Below, piece after piece: positions 1 to 9,600 of a DNA stretch of 62,653 nucleotides. The translations under genes and the position numbers were made by a program. The stretch lies in assembly GCA_017508195.1 (NCBI GenBank), contig JAFVZL010000047.1:1-62653 (forward strand), in the 5' to 3' direction. Within the stretch, counting starts at the first letter, position 1. Every line of letters starts with the position of its first letter. The notes below the pieces were generated by a model. That model did no database searches. It worked only from the letters and a program-made list of their open reading frames with translations, and was not told where the DNA came from. The stretch is from Clostridia bacterium (GTDB lineage Bacteria; Bacillota; Clostridia; Oscillospirales; CAG-272).

Positions 1-170
1 CCAAGACTAATAACCTTTTCCTAGAGTTTTATTCTAGCATTCTCTTTTACTTTTTGAGTTTTTTCAAAGTGTAATTTAACGAGATCTCTGCACTTTTCAG
101 TGCTCGAAATTCAATGTTGTTCAATTTTCAATGATCAAGTGAAAGCACAACATGCGCGCTGTTCTTTGAT

Positions 171-199
171 ATTATACAATAAAGTTCGAGGCTTGTCAA
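171..199 (-). promoter_or_regulatory. Near-perfect sigma-A promoter, probably of an rRNA operon to the left
   Basis: On the minus strand TTGACA (199-194) and TATAAT (176-171) are separated by 17 bp. No gene follows within the 170 bp to the window edge. The leader (170-1) contains the run TCATTGAAAATTGAAC and a GCACT-GAAA-AGTGC hairpin, which resemble rRNA leaders and spacers of Clostridia. The rRNA assignment is inference; the promoter itself is clear. Confidence 0.6.
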
Positions 200-331
200 T
201 AACTTTTTCCAAAAAAATTCAAAAAAATTTGTAGATTATCAATAAGCCCGTTTTTAATCGCAATCAACTAAAAAATTCCAATAATAATAAACGCCTGACA
301 AGACAAAATAATTACAGAGCAAAAAGCGCAG

Positions 332-360
332 GAGCCTTACGGCGAATGTGCCGAAGGCTC
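332..360 (+). promoter_or_regulatory. Stem-loop in the 5' region of the spore-protein gene
   Basis: GAGCCTT (332-338) pairs with AAGGCTC (354-360), and an inner CGGC/GCCG extends the stem. It lies 32 bp upstream of the start codon. It may be an mRNA-stabilising leader hairpin or the end of an upstream transcript. Bases 200-331 are AT-rich and I see no gene there. No convincing sigma-F or sigma-G promoter could be assigned. Confidence 0.4.
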
Positions 361-392
361 GATAAATATATAAAAAATGGGAGATTATTCTT

Positions 393-584
393 ATGGCTAA
401 GAATAAGGCTAACACCGCCCAGGCTAAGGCAAAGCTTGAGAGCATCAAGATGCAGGCAGCTAACGAGGTTGGTGTTAATCTCAAGCAGGGCGACAACGGT
501 GACATCACCGCTCGTCAGGCAGGCAGCATCGGCGGTCAGATGGTCAAGAAGATGATCGAGTCTTACGAGAACGGTAACGCGTAA
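393..584 (+). CDS. Alpha/beta-type small acid-soluble spore protein (SASP)
   Basis: This 63-residue protein matches the alpha/beta SASP family, which coats and protects DNA in dormant spores. The first half carries the helix with LESIKMQAANEVGVNL, corresponding to the family's first DNA-binding helix and GPR-protease recognition region (E-x-G-V-N-L). The second half has the conserved TARQAGSIGGQMVKKMIE segment. Length is typical (60-75 residues). A GGGAG ribosome site lies 9 bp before the ATG, and a strong terminator follows, so it is monocistronic. It shows that the host forms spores. Expression would be expected from a forespore sigma factor, although I could not recognise that promoter. 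Confidence 0.9.
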   Translation: MAKNKANTAQAKAKLESIKMQAANEVGVNLKQGDNGDITARQAGSIGGQMVKKMIESYENGNA

Positions 585-615
585 GCAGATCTATTTCTGA
601 CATCCTAACCGATGG

Positions 616-650
616 CAAGAGGCTACCTTTCGGGGTAGCCTCTTGTATAT
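616..650 (+). terminator. Rho-independent terminator of the SASP gene
   Basis: A 12-bp perfect stem (616-627 with 634-645, CAAGAGGCTACC/GGTAGCCTCTTG) is followed by TATATTGT. The core AGAGGCTACC also occurs in the terminator near 10926-10944. Confidence 0.75.
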
Positions 651-661
651 TGTATGGGACA

Positions 662-2026
662 TCAATAAATCGGGATCGGCAGCGGTAATGAATCGATCTT
701 GTCGGTCGAAACGTAAATGTTCTCTTTCTTTATGCCGCGCTCCATCATATAGGTTCTATATTTTATAAAACCGACGTTGTGCGTATTTATTCCCTCGCCC
801 TTCTCCTGGTACCAGAAGCGCATGCCGCACTGCCAAATATATACCTTTGCATCAATAAGCTCGTAGCAACGTTTCGATACGTTGCCGCAACCGTGGTGTC
901 CGACCTGAACCACGTCGCTTTTCAGAAGGTCGGCACAGTTTTCAACGAGGTCCTCGTTACAGACCCATTCTGCATCGCCAAGGAACATAACGGTCTGAGT
1001 ATTATCGTATGTCATTTTATAAACGGTCGTCGTATCGTTTACGTTCATATCAGATGCGCGAGAGGGGTCGGGTACGTGAATGACATCAAATTTGATCTCG
1101 TCAACCGTCACTCTATCGCCCTTATCAACAACGTGTATCTTTGCACCAAGGGTTTTATCGCTTCCCATTATTGCATCGTAAGCGCCGGGTAGACACGCGT
1201 TACTGCCGAAAGCTTTTGCCTCCCAATGAGCGCGAGAGATGAAATTGCAATAAACGTCAATAACGTTGATTTTTCCGTGCCACTCATCCTCCGTAAGACG
1301 TACGTATGCGCCGTAATGATCGTCGTGAAGATGAGAGAAAATCCATGCAGTAACGGTGGGAACATCTTCACCGGAGATAGTTTTAAGCGACTCAATCAGT
1401 CTCGGAAGTTCATCGCCGCGGCCACCGTCTATTACGATAAGTTTTCCTTCCTTTGTCTTTATTATAAAGCTACCGATATTCCACTCAATGCGCCCCGTGC
1501 AGTTAAGGGAGTAGATAGCAGCGGCGTCAATTATCTTCGGCATTTCTTGCCTGAGTGCTTCTCTTGTAAACTTATAGTTATATTCTTCGGGCATTTCAAG
1601 CTCGGGAGATTCGGGAAAATCCTCATATGGGGAATAAATAAAATCGTATCCGAGTATTTTTTCGACAAAATGATATGCCGCGAGAGCTGTACCTGCAGAA
1701 CCATCGTTAAGGGGGTTATATGCAGAAGTAAAGGGCGGCTCATCGGGCTCTATCCCAAGCCCCGAAAGATAGAGCCTTGCGCCACACTTCTTAAGCACAA
1801 ACTCCCAAGTGCCATCAGCATATCTTTCAAAGCTAACACCGTCAAGATCTTCTCTGCTTGTCTTTCCGACTACGATTTCCAGCGGTGTTGGCTCTACGGT
1901 GTCAGAAACGATAAGCAGCTTTTTTCCGCAAACGAGCTTAATATTCTCGCGTATAAAGGATGCCGCTCTACGCTCGTTGAAGGTAGGATCTGATGATATT
2001 ACTATTCTGTAGTCTGTTATCTTCAT
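662..2026 (-). CDS. Metallo-beta-lactamase-fold hydrolase with an N-terminal glycoside-hydrolase-like domain
   Basis: A 454-residue protein without signal peptide. Residues about 1-100 resemble the small alpha/beta domain found before catalytic domains of alpha-glucuronidase-like proteins (IVVGKTSRED motif). From about residue 180 a metallo-beta-lactamase fold follows: FIIKTKEGKLIVIDGG, then the metal motif SHLHDDHYGAY near residue 232, VMFLGDAEW as the later Asp ligand, and VGHHG near the end. These last features resemble ComEC/Rec2-type MBL domains. The ligands look intact, so it should be an active metal-dependent hydrolase. The substrate is unknown; the N-terminal domain hints at a carbohydrate. 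It has its own promoter at 2118-2147 and a GGAG site before the ATG. Gene ends 12 bp past the SASP terminator, convergent with that gene. Confidence 0.7.
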   Translation of the reverse strand: MKITDYRIVISSDPTFNERRAASFIRENIKLVCGKKLLIVSDTVEPTPLEIVVGKTSREDLDGVSFERYADGTWEFVLKKCGARLYLSGLGIEPDEPPFTSAYNPLNDGSAGTALAAYHFVEKILGYDFIYSPYEDFPESPELEMPEEYNYKFTREALRQEMPKIIDAAAIYSLNCTGRIEWNIGSFIIKTKEGKLIVIDGGRGDELPRLIESLKTISGEDVPTVTAWIFSHLHDDHYGAYVRLTEDEWHGKINVIDVYCNFISRAHWEAKAFGSNACLPGAYDAIMGSDKTLGAKIHVVDKGDRVTVDEIKFDVIHVPDPSRASDMNVNDTTTVYKMTYDNTQTVMFLGDAEWVCNEDLVENCADLLKSDVVQVGHHGCGNVSKRCYELIDAKVYIWQCGMRFWYQEKGEGINTHNVGFIKYRTYMMERGIKKENIYVSTDKIDSLPLPIPIY

Positions 2027-2117
2027 AACGTTACTCCACTATTAGTTTAGGGCCGATCTTTATTGCAAATTAAAGACACCAACAAAATCTAGGTGACCAT
2101 CCTCGCTGATCCTCTTA

Positions 2118-2147
2118 ATTATACAACCGTACCCTTTGAATTGTCAA
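2118..2147 (-). promoter_or_regulatory. Sigma-A promoter of the MBL-fold gene
   Basis: On the minus strand TTGACA (2147-2142) and TATAAT (2123-2118) are 18 bp apart. Transcription would start about 85 bp upstream of the ATG at 2026. Confidence 0.7.
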
Positions 2148-2165
2148 CAAATTCGATGATTTTCC

Positions 2166-2200
2166 TACGAAGAAACCGACGCAGCCATTGACTGCGTCGG
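2166..2200 (-). terminator. Terminator of the envelope-protein operon
   Basis: CCGACGCAG (2176-2184) pairs perfectly with CTGCGTCGG (2192-2200), followed on the minus strand by TTTCTTCGT. It closes the two-gene operon 10716-2223. Confidence 0.6.
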
Positions 2201-2222
2201 TCGAATGCTTATAGCACGAAAA

Positions 2223-5200
2223 TTACTTTCCGATAATGGATATGGTGGTCTCGGGAGCAACGTCTACATAAACGAACTGACTTCCGTCATCGTTAGTGCG
2301 GATTACAAGCTCCTTGCCGTCTACGGTAGCGCTCTGCCAGTTGCCGGGGATAGCGACCTTAACGGTCAGAGCCATATCGTATAACGAATCGTCCTCTTTA
2401 TCGGTGAGAGAAACGGTTATTTCATCACCCGCCTCGCCTATCGTGGTGGTGACGGTAGAGGTAGACCACTGATGGTAATAGAGGGTGGCATCGGTCTGCG
2501 TTGCGATCCAGAGATCCTCACCCTTTCCGCAGGCGTAGCTGAAGAGATCCTCAGCCTGCTCCCAGGTGATCTTATGACCGCCCTGCCCTTCTTCTGCTAT
2601 ATCCTCGGTCATCGCGTGGATGCAGAAGGAAGCCCAACCGCCATCAGCCTTTATAGCATTGTCAATGTGATCCTTCCAGGACTCGGGTCTGGCCTCATTT
2701 GTAGTCGTAGTGATTATGTAAGCTTTGCGATAAAGCCTGTTTTCCACATCCAGGAAATCACTCGCGTTATATACCTTCACACCCGAAGTACGTGCGCCAA
2801 TAATGGTTCCGTCAGCAAGGGCGCTTGCGTATACATCCATGATGTAAGCCTTAAAGCCCTTGACGATGTTTTCATTACCGTTATGGTCAACGGTAGGCAC
2901 GGTAACGTAAGCACTGGAAAGATAAATAGGCGTATCAGCGGGAATTACACCGGTGGAAATATCAGCAGTCGTTGTAATAACGGTGTTCGCAGGAAGAGTT
3001 CCAACGGTCGACTGAAGGTTTACCCAGGTGAGCTCCGCGAGATAAACCTTACCGTCCTTAAGGGTCACGGTTGTATCCTTAAGTACTCTTACAGTCTGTT
3101 TGGAGAGATATACATCAACTGACTCGGTTACGACGGTATCGCCCTCCTTGGGAGGAATACCCGCGTTTACATAGGTAATACCTCTTGACGTTTCGCCAAA
3201 GATATCCTTAATTATCTGTAAGGAGCCGTAGACCTCTTTGGTAGCAGAGCCCTCGGGGAGAGTGGAGTAAATACGTGTTGCACCTGCAGTGTACTGAGCT
3301 CCGCCCTCATCGTTTACGCCCCAGAATGCGTGAGTGTGTGAGTGAGCAACTATCTCGCTGTTGCCAACAGAGATGATGTCTCTCCAGAAGTCGATCGACT
3401 CCTCATTTCTGATGTAGGTATATTTACCGTTCTCATCAAGAACGTACTCAAGCATACCGTCGTTGTCGATATCGTCAACTATCAATCCGTCGATGGTGGT
3501 GTACTCATCGCTAGTACCTAAAAGTGTTTTTGACTTCAGAGCATAAGTGACAGCGAGCTTATTGTACTTTTCCATCATGCTCTTCATGAATGAAGCGGTG
3601 GGAACGTAGCCGTCATCTACAACGAATGTAACAGTTCCCTTTGCGCCATCCTTATTCACGACCTCGGCAGAGCTCGTAAAGCTTCCGGTTACATTAAACT
3701 TGACCTTATACACGATAGTATTTTCTCCATTCAAGCTTACAACGGTAATGGTAGCAATGTTACCGTTACCGGCAGAAGCCTGCTCAACGATTACGGTAGC
3801 ACCGTAAGCGGCTGCAATAGCACTGATATCGGGAAGAGCTACGTTGATATCCGAATCAAGGGTATATTCGTAGACCGCAGAATCGAATCCATCGAGAAGC
3901 TTTCCGTTAACGAAGATAAGCGAAAGTGTCGCATCCGTGGGATCGGCCACTCTGAAGCTCTCCTTATTTATTACATAGTCATCATAGGTTTTGCCGTAAA
4001 CCACAAGCGCTGTTTTGCCGTCTGCAATGTGTGCGAAGTACTGCCCCCAAGCACCTATCGAATTTACGCTCTCTATAACGATCATCATTTCATCCGACGT
4101 GCCGTAGAACGGTCCGTTCTCAGCTTTGGTAGCGGCGGGTATGGAAGTAACGGTTTCGGGGATGTAGATGCTCCTTAAGCCCGAGCAGCCCTGGAACGCG
4201 CTGATACCGATCGTTTTTACGGTGTGACCGAGAACGATCTCGGTGAGAGAGGTAAGTCCGAAGAATGCTCTCGAGGGTATTTCAGTGCATCCGTTTGAAA
4301 TAACTACCGTTTTAAGAGTCTCGGGAACCTTGCTTGCATTAGCAGAATAAGTAGATCCGCCGAAGATAAATCCAAAGTACGCACTCGAGGAGTGACGGCT
4401 GCCGCCAACGAACGGAAGCGTGATCTTCTCAAGCTCGGTGCCCTCAAATGCAGCAAAACCGATGCTCTCAAGGCTTGCAGGCAGTGATATCTCCTTGATA
4501 GCGGTATTCTTAAATGCCTGCTGACCTATCACCTTGATATCACCGAACTTGATGCTAGACAATGACGTACAGTCGGCAAAGGCTCTGTTTCCGATGTTGA
4601 TGACGCTCGAGGGAACGTATACATACTCGAGATCGGTGTTACCGTCAAACGCAAAGCTCTTGATAGAAAGTACAGGTTTATTGAGGTATGTAGAAGGAAT
4701 AACAACAATCGAAGTACCTTCTGCAACTCCGATTACCGCGTAGCCATCCTGATATTCCTCAAAGATTATGCCATCGGTGGGATAGCTTTCGTCGATCTCG
4801 ATAATGATCTTCGCCTCCATAGGTGCTACGGGATAATAGTTAGAATTCTCGGCAAAGGTTGCGATTACTTTATAAGTACCGGGAGCAGATACTCCGTTAC
4901 CGGTATAAGTAACCGACATCCATTCGGGAGCACCCGTCACGAATATACTCTTCTCTTTTCCGTCATAAGCGAATACCTTGTCAGAAAATTCGATAGTGGT
5001 TATCGCTGCTCTTTCAACCGTAACGGTAGCCGTCAGATCGTTAACTACGTAGTAGTTATCGAAGTCACCGCTAAAGCTTACGGTGACGGTATAGGTGCCG
5101 ACGTTAAGTATCTCGGCGACAGTCGCGCCAAGAGAATCTTTGATAACAACGGTCGCATCAAGTCCTTCGGGAAGAGTGCCGATGGAAACCTCAAACGCCT

Positions 5201-6671
5201 TTCCGTCATAAGCTTTCGTAACAGACTCGAGAGTAACACCGCTCATATCGTAGCTTCCCTTTGTTACAGTATAAACAAAGGTTATAGGAGCGAGCTCGTC
5301 ATAGTTCGTCTCGTCATAGATGAAGCTTGCAACTACGGTGTATTCGCCAACGGCTACGATCTCCGCGGTCTCATTACCCGAAGCATCCGTATAGGTGTAA
5401 ACCACCTCAACGTCCGCGGGAATATCTCCTTTGAGAAGAGGCTTAACGGCTACTCCGTCATAAGCCTTGGTGAGAGAGGCGGGATACATGCCGCTCACAT
5501 CATAACCTGCTTTAGTAACGGTGTAGGTAAAGGACATCGGGTTGATCTCGTTATAACAATCGGAATTGTAAATAAATGTTGCTGTTATCTTATAGACACC
5601 TGCATTGACGATCTCGTCAACCGTATTGCCAATCGCATCTGTGTAGGAGTATTCAACACCAATTCCATCGGGTAACGTTCCCTCGACAGAGGGTGTGTGT
5701 GCTTTCCCGTTATACTCAGCCGAGCCATCTCTTACGCTGACGCCCGACATATCTACCGTTGCCTTAACGATGGTGAGAGTTGCAGTAAGACGCTCTTCTG
5801 CAAGCTCATTTTCGCCAAGGTAGAACCTCGCAGTCACCTCATAGGTACCGACGGCTATCTTATCTCCGCCCTCGTAAGCAACGGTTATACCCTCGGGAAG
5901 CTCACCGACAACGGTGATGGTATGAGGTTTACCGTCGTAAATTACCGTGAGATCCTCAAATTTCAGATCATCCTTCGGGAATTCTCTGATAGTTACGGTT
6001 GCCGATATAGGATCGATGGGATAATAGTTTGCGTTATCCGAGGTGAAGGTTGCGTAAACTGTATATTCACCTGCGGCGAGCATCTTATCGACCGTTTCTC
6101 CGAGAGAATTCTTGATAGTGTAAGCAACGCTTACGCCCACGGGGAGCGTGCCCGAGATCGCGGGAACGACCTCTACACCGTCATACATTTTGGTGACGGA
6201 GAGAAGGCGCACGCCACTCATATCGTAGGTAGCCTTATTGATAGTAAGGGTTGCTGTAAGCTTATTCTCGGTAAGCTCAGCATCCTCGTAGAAGAATTTA
6301 GCCTCTACCGTATAGACACCGGCATCGGTCTTGCCGTTGCCAACGTATTCAACCGTTACGCCCTCGGGAAGCTCTCCATCAATAGAGAGAGAATGCTCCG
6401 CACCGTCATAGGTAACGGTAAAGTCGGAAAACGAGATCTCGGAAAGATCGGGTCCCTCATCGGGCTCGGGAATGGGATCGGGATCGGGGTCATCCATTTC
6501 CCTATCGCAGATATCACAAGCACCGTCGTCATTTTCGTCAATATGCGGCGGACACTCGGGCTCGGGCTCGGATGGAAACAGTTTCTCGATAAGAGAACAG
6601 GATGCGAGCGTAAACACAAGTGCTAAAATGAGCACAAGCGAAAACAGGTTATATAATCTTTTTTTCATCAC
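2223..6671 (-). CDS. Giant lipoprotein: MBG-like repeats, BspA-type LRRs, polysaccharide deacetylase
   Basis: A 1482-residue secreted lipoprotein. The N-terminus has KKR, a hydrophobic stretch and the lipobox LASC, then an acidic Pro/Asp linker with the small motif HIDENDDGACDICD. Residues about 75-630 are six to seven tandem beta-repeats of the MBG type (each with a V-T-Y-D-G-K-like strand and G-x-Y-x-V-x-A-x-F). Residues about 640-870 are BspA-type leucine-rich repeats (ADCTSLSSI, EGTELEKI patterns). A cadherin-like beta-sandwich follows near 910-990. From about 1010 a NodB-type deacetylase domain starts with TFVVDDGY (metal Asp pair) and has AHSHTH near 1110 as the His motif. It is 7 bp downstream of the esterase gene and co-transcribed. 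Role inferred: surface-anchored removal of N-acetyl groups from a glycan, with the repeats as stalk or adhesin. Confidence 0.8.
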   Translation of the reverse strand: MMKKRLYNLFSLVLILALVFTLASCSLIEKLFPSEPEPECPPHIDENDDGACDICDREMDDPDPDPIPEPDEGPDLSEISFSDFTVTYDGAEHSLSIDGELPEGVTVEYVGNGKTDAGVYTVEAKFFYEDAELTENKLTATLTINKATYDMSGVRLLSVTKMYDGVEVVPAISGTLPVGVSVAYTIKNSLGETVDKMLAAGEYTVYATFTSDNANYYPIDPISATVTIREFPKDDLKFEDLTVIYDGKPHTITVVGELPEGITVAYEGGDKIAVGTYEVTARFYLGENELAEERLTATLTIVKATVDMSGVSVRDGSAEYNGKAHTPSVEGTLPDGIGVEYSYTDAIGNTVDEIVNAGVYKITATFIYNSDCYNEINPMSFTYTVTKAGYDVSGMYPASLTKAYDGVAVKPLLKGDIPADVEVVYTYTDASGNETAEIVAVGEYTVVASFIYDETNYDELAPITFVYTVTKGSYDMSGVTLESVTKAYDGKAFEVSIGTLPEGLDATVVIKDSLGATVAEILNVGTYTVTVSFSGDFDNYYVVNDLTATVTVERAAITTIEFSDKVFAYDGKEKSIFVTGAPEWMSVTYTGNGVSAPGTYKVIATFAENSNYYPVAPMEAKIIIEIDESYPTDGIIFEEYQDGYAVIGVAEGTSIVVIPSTYLNKPVLSIKSFAFDGNTDLEYVYVPSSVINIGNRAFADCTSLSSIKFGDIKVIGQQAFKNTAIKEISLPASLESIGFAAFEGTELEKITLPFVGGSRHSSSAYFGFIFGGSTYSANASKVPETLKTVVISNGCTEIPSRAFFGLTSLTEIVLGHTVKTIGISAFQGCSGLRSIYIPETVTSIPAATKAENGPFYGTSDEMMIVIESVNSIGAWGQYFAHIADGKTALVVYGKTYDDYVINKESFRVADPTDATLSLIFVNGKLLDGFDSAVYEYTLDSDINVALPDISAIAAAYGATVIVEQASAGNGNIATITVVSLNGENTIVYKVKFNVTGSFTSSAEVVNKDGAKGTVTFVVDDGYVPTASFMKSMMEKYNKLAVTYALKSKTLLGTSDEYTTIDGLIVDDIDNDGMLEYVLDENGKYTYIRNEESIDFWRDIISVGNSEIVAHSHTHAFWGVNDEGGAQYTAGATRIYSTLPEGSATKEVYGSLQIIKDIFGETSRGITYVNAGIPPKEGDTVVTESVDVYLSKQTVRVLKDTTVTLKDGKVYLAELTWVNLQSTVGTLPANTVITTTADISTGVIPADTPIYLSSAYVTVPTVDHNGNENIVKGFKAYIMDVYASALADGTIIGARTSGVKVYNASDFLDVENRLYRKAYIITTTTNEARPESWKDHIDNAIKADGGWASFCIHAMTEDIAEEGQGGHKITWEQAEDLFSYACGKGEDLWIATQTDATLYYHQWSTSTVTTTIGEAGDEITVSLTDKEDDSLYDMALTVKVAIPGNWQSATVDGKELVIRTNDDGSQFVYVDVAPETTISIIGK

Positions 6672-6678
6672 GCACCTC

Positions 6679-9600
6679 CTATTCTACAACCGCCGTGAAC
6701 ACGAGCAGAGCCGTGCCGTTGGTTGCTACTACGTTACCGGGCATTCTCGCGCCGATAACTGCGGGATCGTTAGTATGAATTACGTAGGACTTACCTTCGT
6801 AGGTAATGGTGATCGTGCCCTCCGCATCGTTTTCGGTAAAGCTACAGTCACTCTTGTTATAAATAATTTCGGTACCGTCATCAAGGATGAGAACACTCTT
6901 GGCTGCACCGTATCTTACACCCGTGGGATCGGTAACACCCTCGGCAGTAAGAACCACGACCTTGTCGGCGTAAGCAGCCTTAGCATCTACCCACGCTCCG
7001 TCGGCGGTGGAGATCTCAAATCCAATCATCTCGGAGCCGGAGTCGGTAGTGAGCTCGCGGTCGAACGTGATGACTATCGCATTGCCGCGCTTCTCGATGG
7101 AGAGGATCTTGGGAGCGGAAAGCTGTCCCCTGCCGTAAACGTTCTCAAGAACACTGTCAGCAACAGCGAGGCCAACGGGAGACTTTCTTTCATAGTGTAC
7201 CATCGAGTCACTCGAGGGACCGGTATTCTTCAGCTCGTTATCGGTAAAGGTAGATCCTGCAAGGTGAGATAAAACGAGGTAAGTGTTTTCGTCATTAGCA
7301 GCAATATCATACTGAAGAGCTCTGAAATAGAAGGGATTACCCATTCTCGGGGGAAGCTGAACGATAAATACGGGAAGCTCCTCGTCTGCGAAAACGTCAC
7401 GGAAGGTGTTCCTTACACCGGTGAAGTGCTTGGTGTAATCGCCGTCCGAATCAGCAGTAACGCTGCTGGCATTGCCCTCTCCCTGATACCAAAGAGCACC
7501 GCGAATGGAGAATCCGTCAAAGAAGGGGGCGATCATGGCGTTATAGCATGCGCAAGCCATCTTCGAATAAAGCTTTCCGGAAGCAACGTATGTTCCGTAA
7601 TCTGAAACATCACTCTCAGAGGGATAGGTTCCGTTCTTGAGGTAGAACTCTCGGTATGCGCTGTATTTTTCATTGAGCTCGGGATCGACCTCGGAAAGAT
7701 TCTCGGGAGACATCCAAGCCTCGACCGTCGAGCCGTTAAAGTTGATATCTATAATACCGATTGTCACGTCCTTACCGAGCTCGGTAGCAAGACGCGTTGC
7801 CATAACGTAAGCAATTGCGGAGATACCGGTGTATCTGTCATCCTTGGTAAGAGCCTTGGAATCAACCTTGTACCAGCCGCTGTTCGCAGCCTCGGTCTTC
7901 TCAACTATGCTCTGTCCCTGGTTTACTGCGAACGCATAGATATTATCAAAGTTATCTGCATTGCTGCGATATTCGGCAAAGTCCTCCATCTTGTATACAC
8001 CGTATACGGAGTTGCTCTGTCCCGACATAATCCAGAGCTCACCGATCTTTACGTCCTCGAACTTCGTCTCGGGGAATCTAAGACCAACCTCGTTTATAGT
8101 CAAGGTCAAGCCCTTCGCGTATTCCATAGGAGGAAGAACGACTCGCCATGTGCCGTCACCTGCTACGGTAGTGGTTCTAGCGTTATCACCGAGCTTGACC
8201 TCGATGGTCGCACCGATCGTAGCACAGGTACCGGATATGTTAATATCCTTATAGCCCTGAAGCACCATACCGTCAGCGTAGATCTGACTGAGCTTCACCG
8301 TAGTGATCTCGGGTCTCTCACCAACAAGAGTCGACTCGGTCCAATTAAGAGTAGCTATGAAGGGATATTGAACGTCGTAGGAGTAGGCGAGCTTAACACC
8401 CTCTGCAAACTCGATCTTAACGGCAGAATCGGTCTCGGCAGCCCAGCTGTTGGAAGAGAAACTGACGTTATCATTCAGCGAAAGTACAAGCTCACCGTTA
8501 TCATTTGCCGTTCCGATAGTGTTGGATACAACGTATTTTCCTGTTTTGACCTTTGAATTTTTCAAGGTTACGTTAGTATTTGCTGTATAATTACCTATGG
8601 CAATGCTGTTTTTATTAAGATGAGCAATTGCTTCGCTATCGGACGAGGATACAAGTGTATCGGCATTTATATCCGAGCCATCGATGTACACGCTCGTAAG
8701 AGCACTCATGCCCTCGGCGAAGGTGCTTGTAACCTTTGCGTCTGCAAGAGTCTGAAGGTCTACCATAATAGCGGGGGCGGTACCGGTTAGACCTATTTTT
8801 ACCCCTTGAAGACTGACTCTAGCCTGGTTGCTATTCGCAAGAGTTTCTGCATCGGTCGTGCTGTACTCGTTTGCATAATAGTTAACGTGGACAAGCGACT
8901 CATCACCGCTCGCGGTAGTGTTATAAATACCGGCAAAGGTAGTCATCGAGCCGCGGCGTGAACCGCTAATGCTTACGTTACCCAATGATATCGGGCTAGC
9001 ACCGTCAATCGTTATCTCACAACCGTCAAATACCGTGTAGGTAAGAGCATTTGAATAAGACTTAACGGCTGCTACGGTATTGGCTGCGGTGATCTTTGAG
9101 CCGATAAAGAAGAGAGCGCCCTCTCTTATATCGGATAGAGAGTTGTTAGCGGTAAGATCTACGTTCGATACATAGTATCTTGCAGCCTTACTCATATAGA
9201 ATGGGTTGCTCGTTCCGTTTATCATAATACCGTCGCGGACAACGACTCTTGACGTCGAATCAGAGGTCTGGAACACCTTACTTCCCGAGAGAATATTCAA
9301 GGTTTTTCCGTTAAGATCGTACGTAACGTGCGACTTACCGTGATTGAGAGAAGCCGTGTACTTTATCGAGGTATCCTTAAGGAAGGTAACTTTATAGGTT
9401 TTACCGTCCGCGATCCCCTTAGGAAATGCCGCAGTCAGAAAAGCGAACAGGCTATCTGCGGACAACTTGCCATCAGCATAGGTCTGTGCACCCTTTGCAT
9501 AAATCGTCGCGCCATCCGATGCGTAGCTGACAAGCTCTCCGTCACCGTTTCTGATGATCCAGTCGAGCTCGTCGTAGTCTGCGAGCGCGAGAGGCGCTAC

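Noticed and set aside
254..508. Minus-strand frame across the SASP gene start
   Set aside because: Antisense to a clear SASP gene; hydrophobic appearance comes from the reverse reading of Ala/Lys codons.
5697..6626. Plus-strand frame of 309 codons opposite the MBG repeats
   Set aside because: The repeats create long open antisense frames; no start signals or domain.
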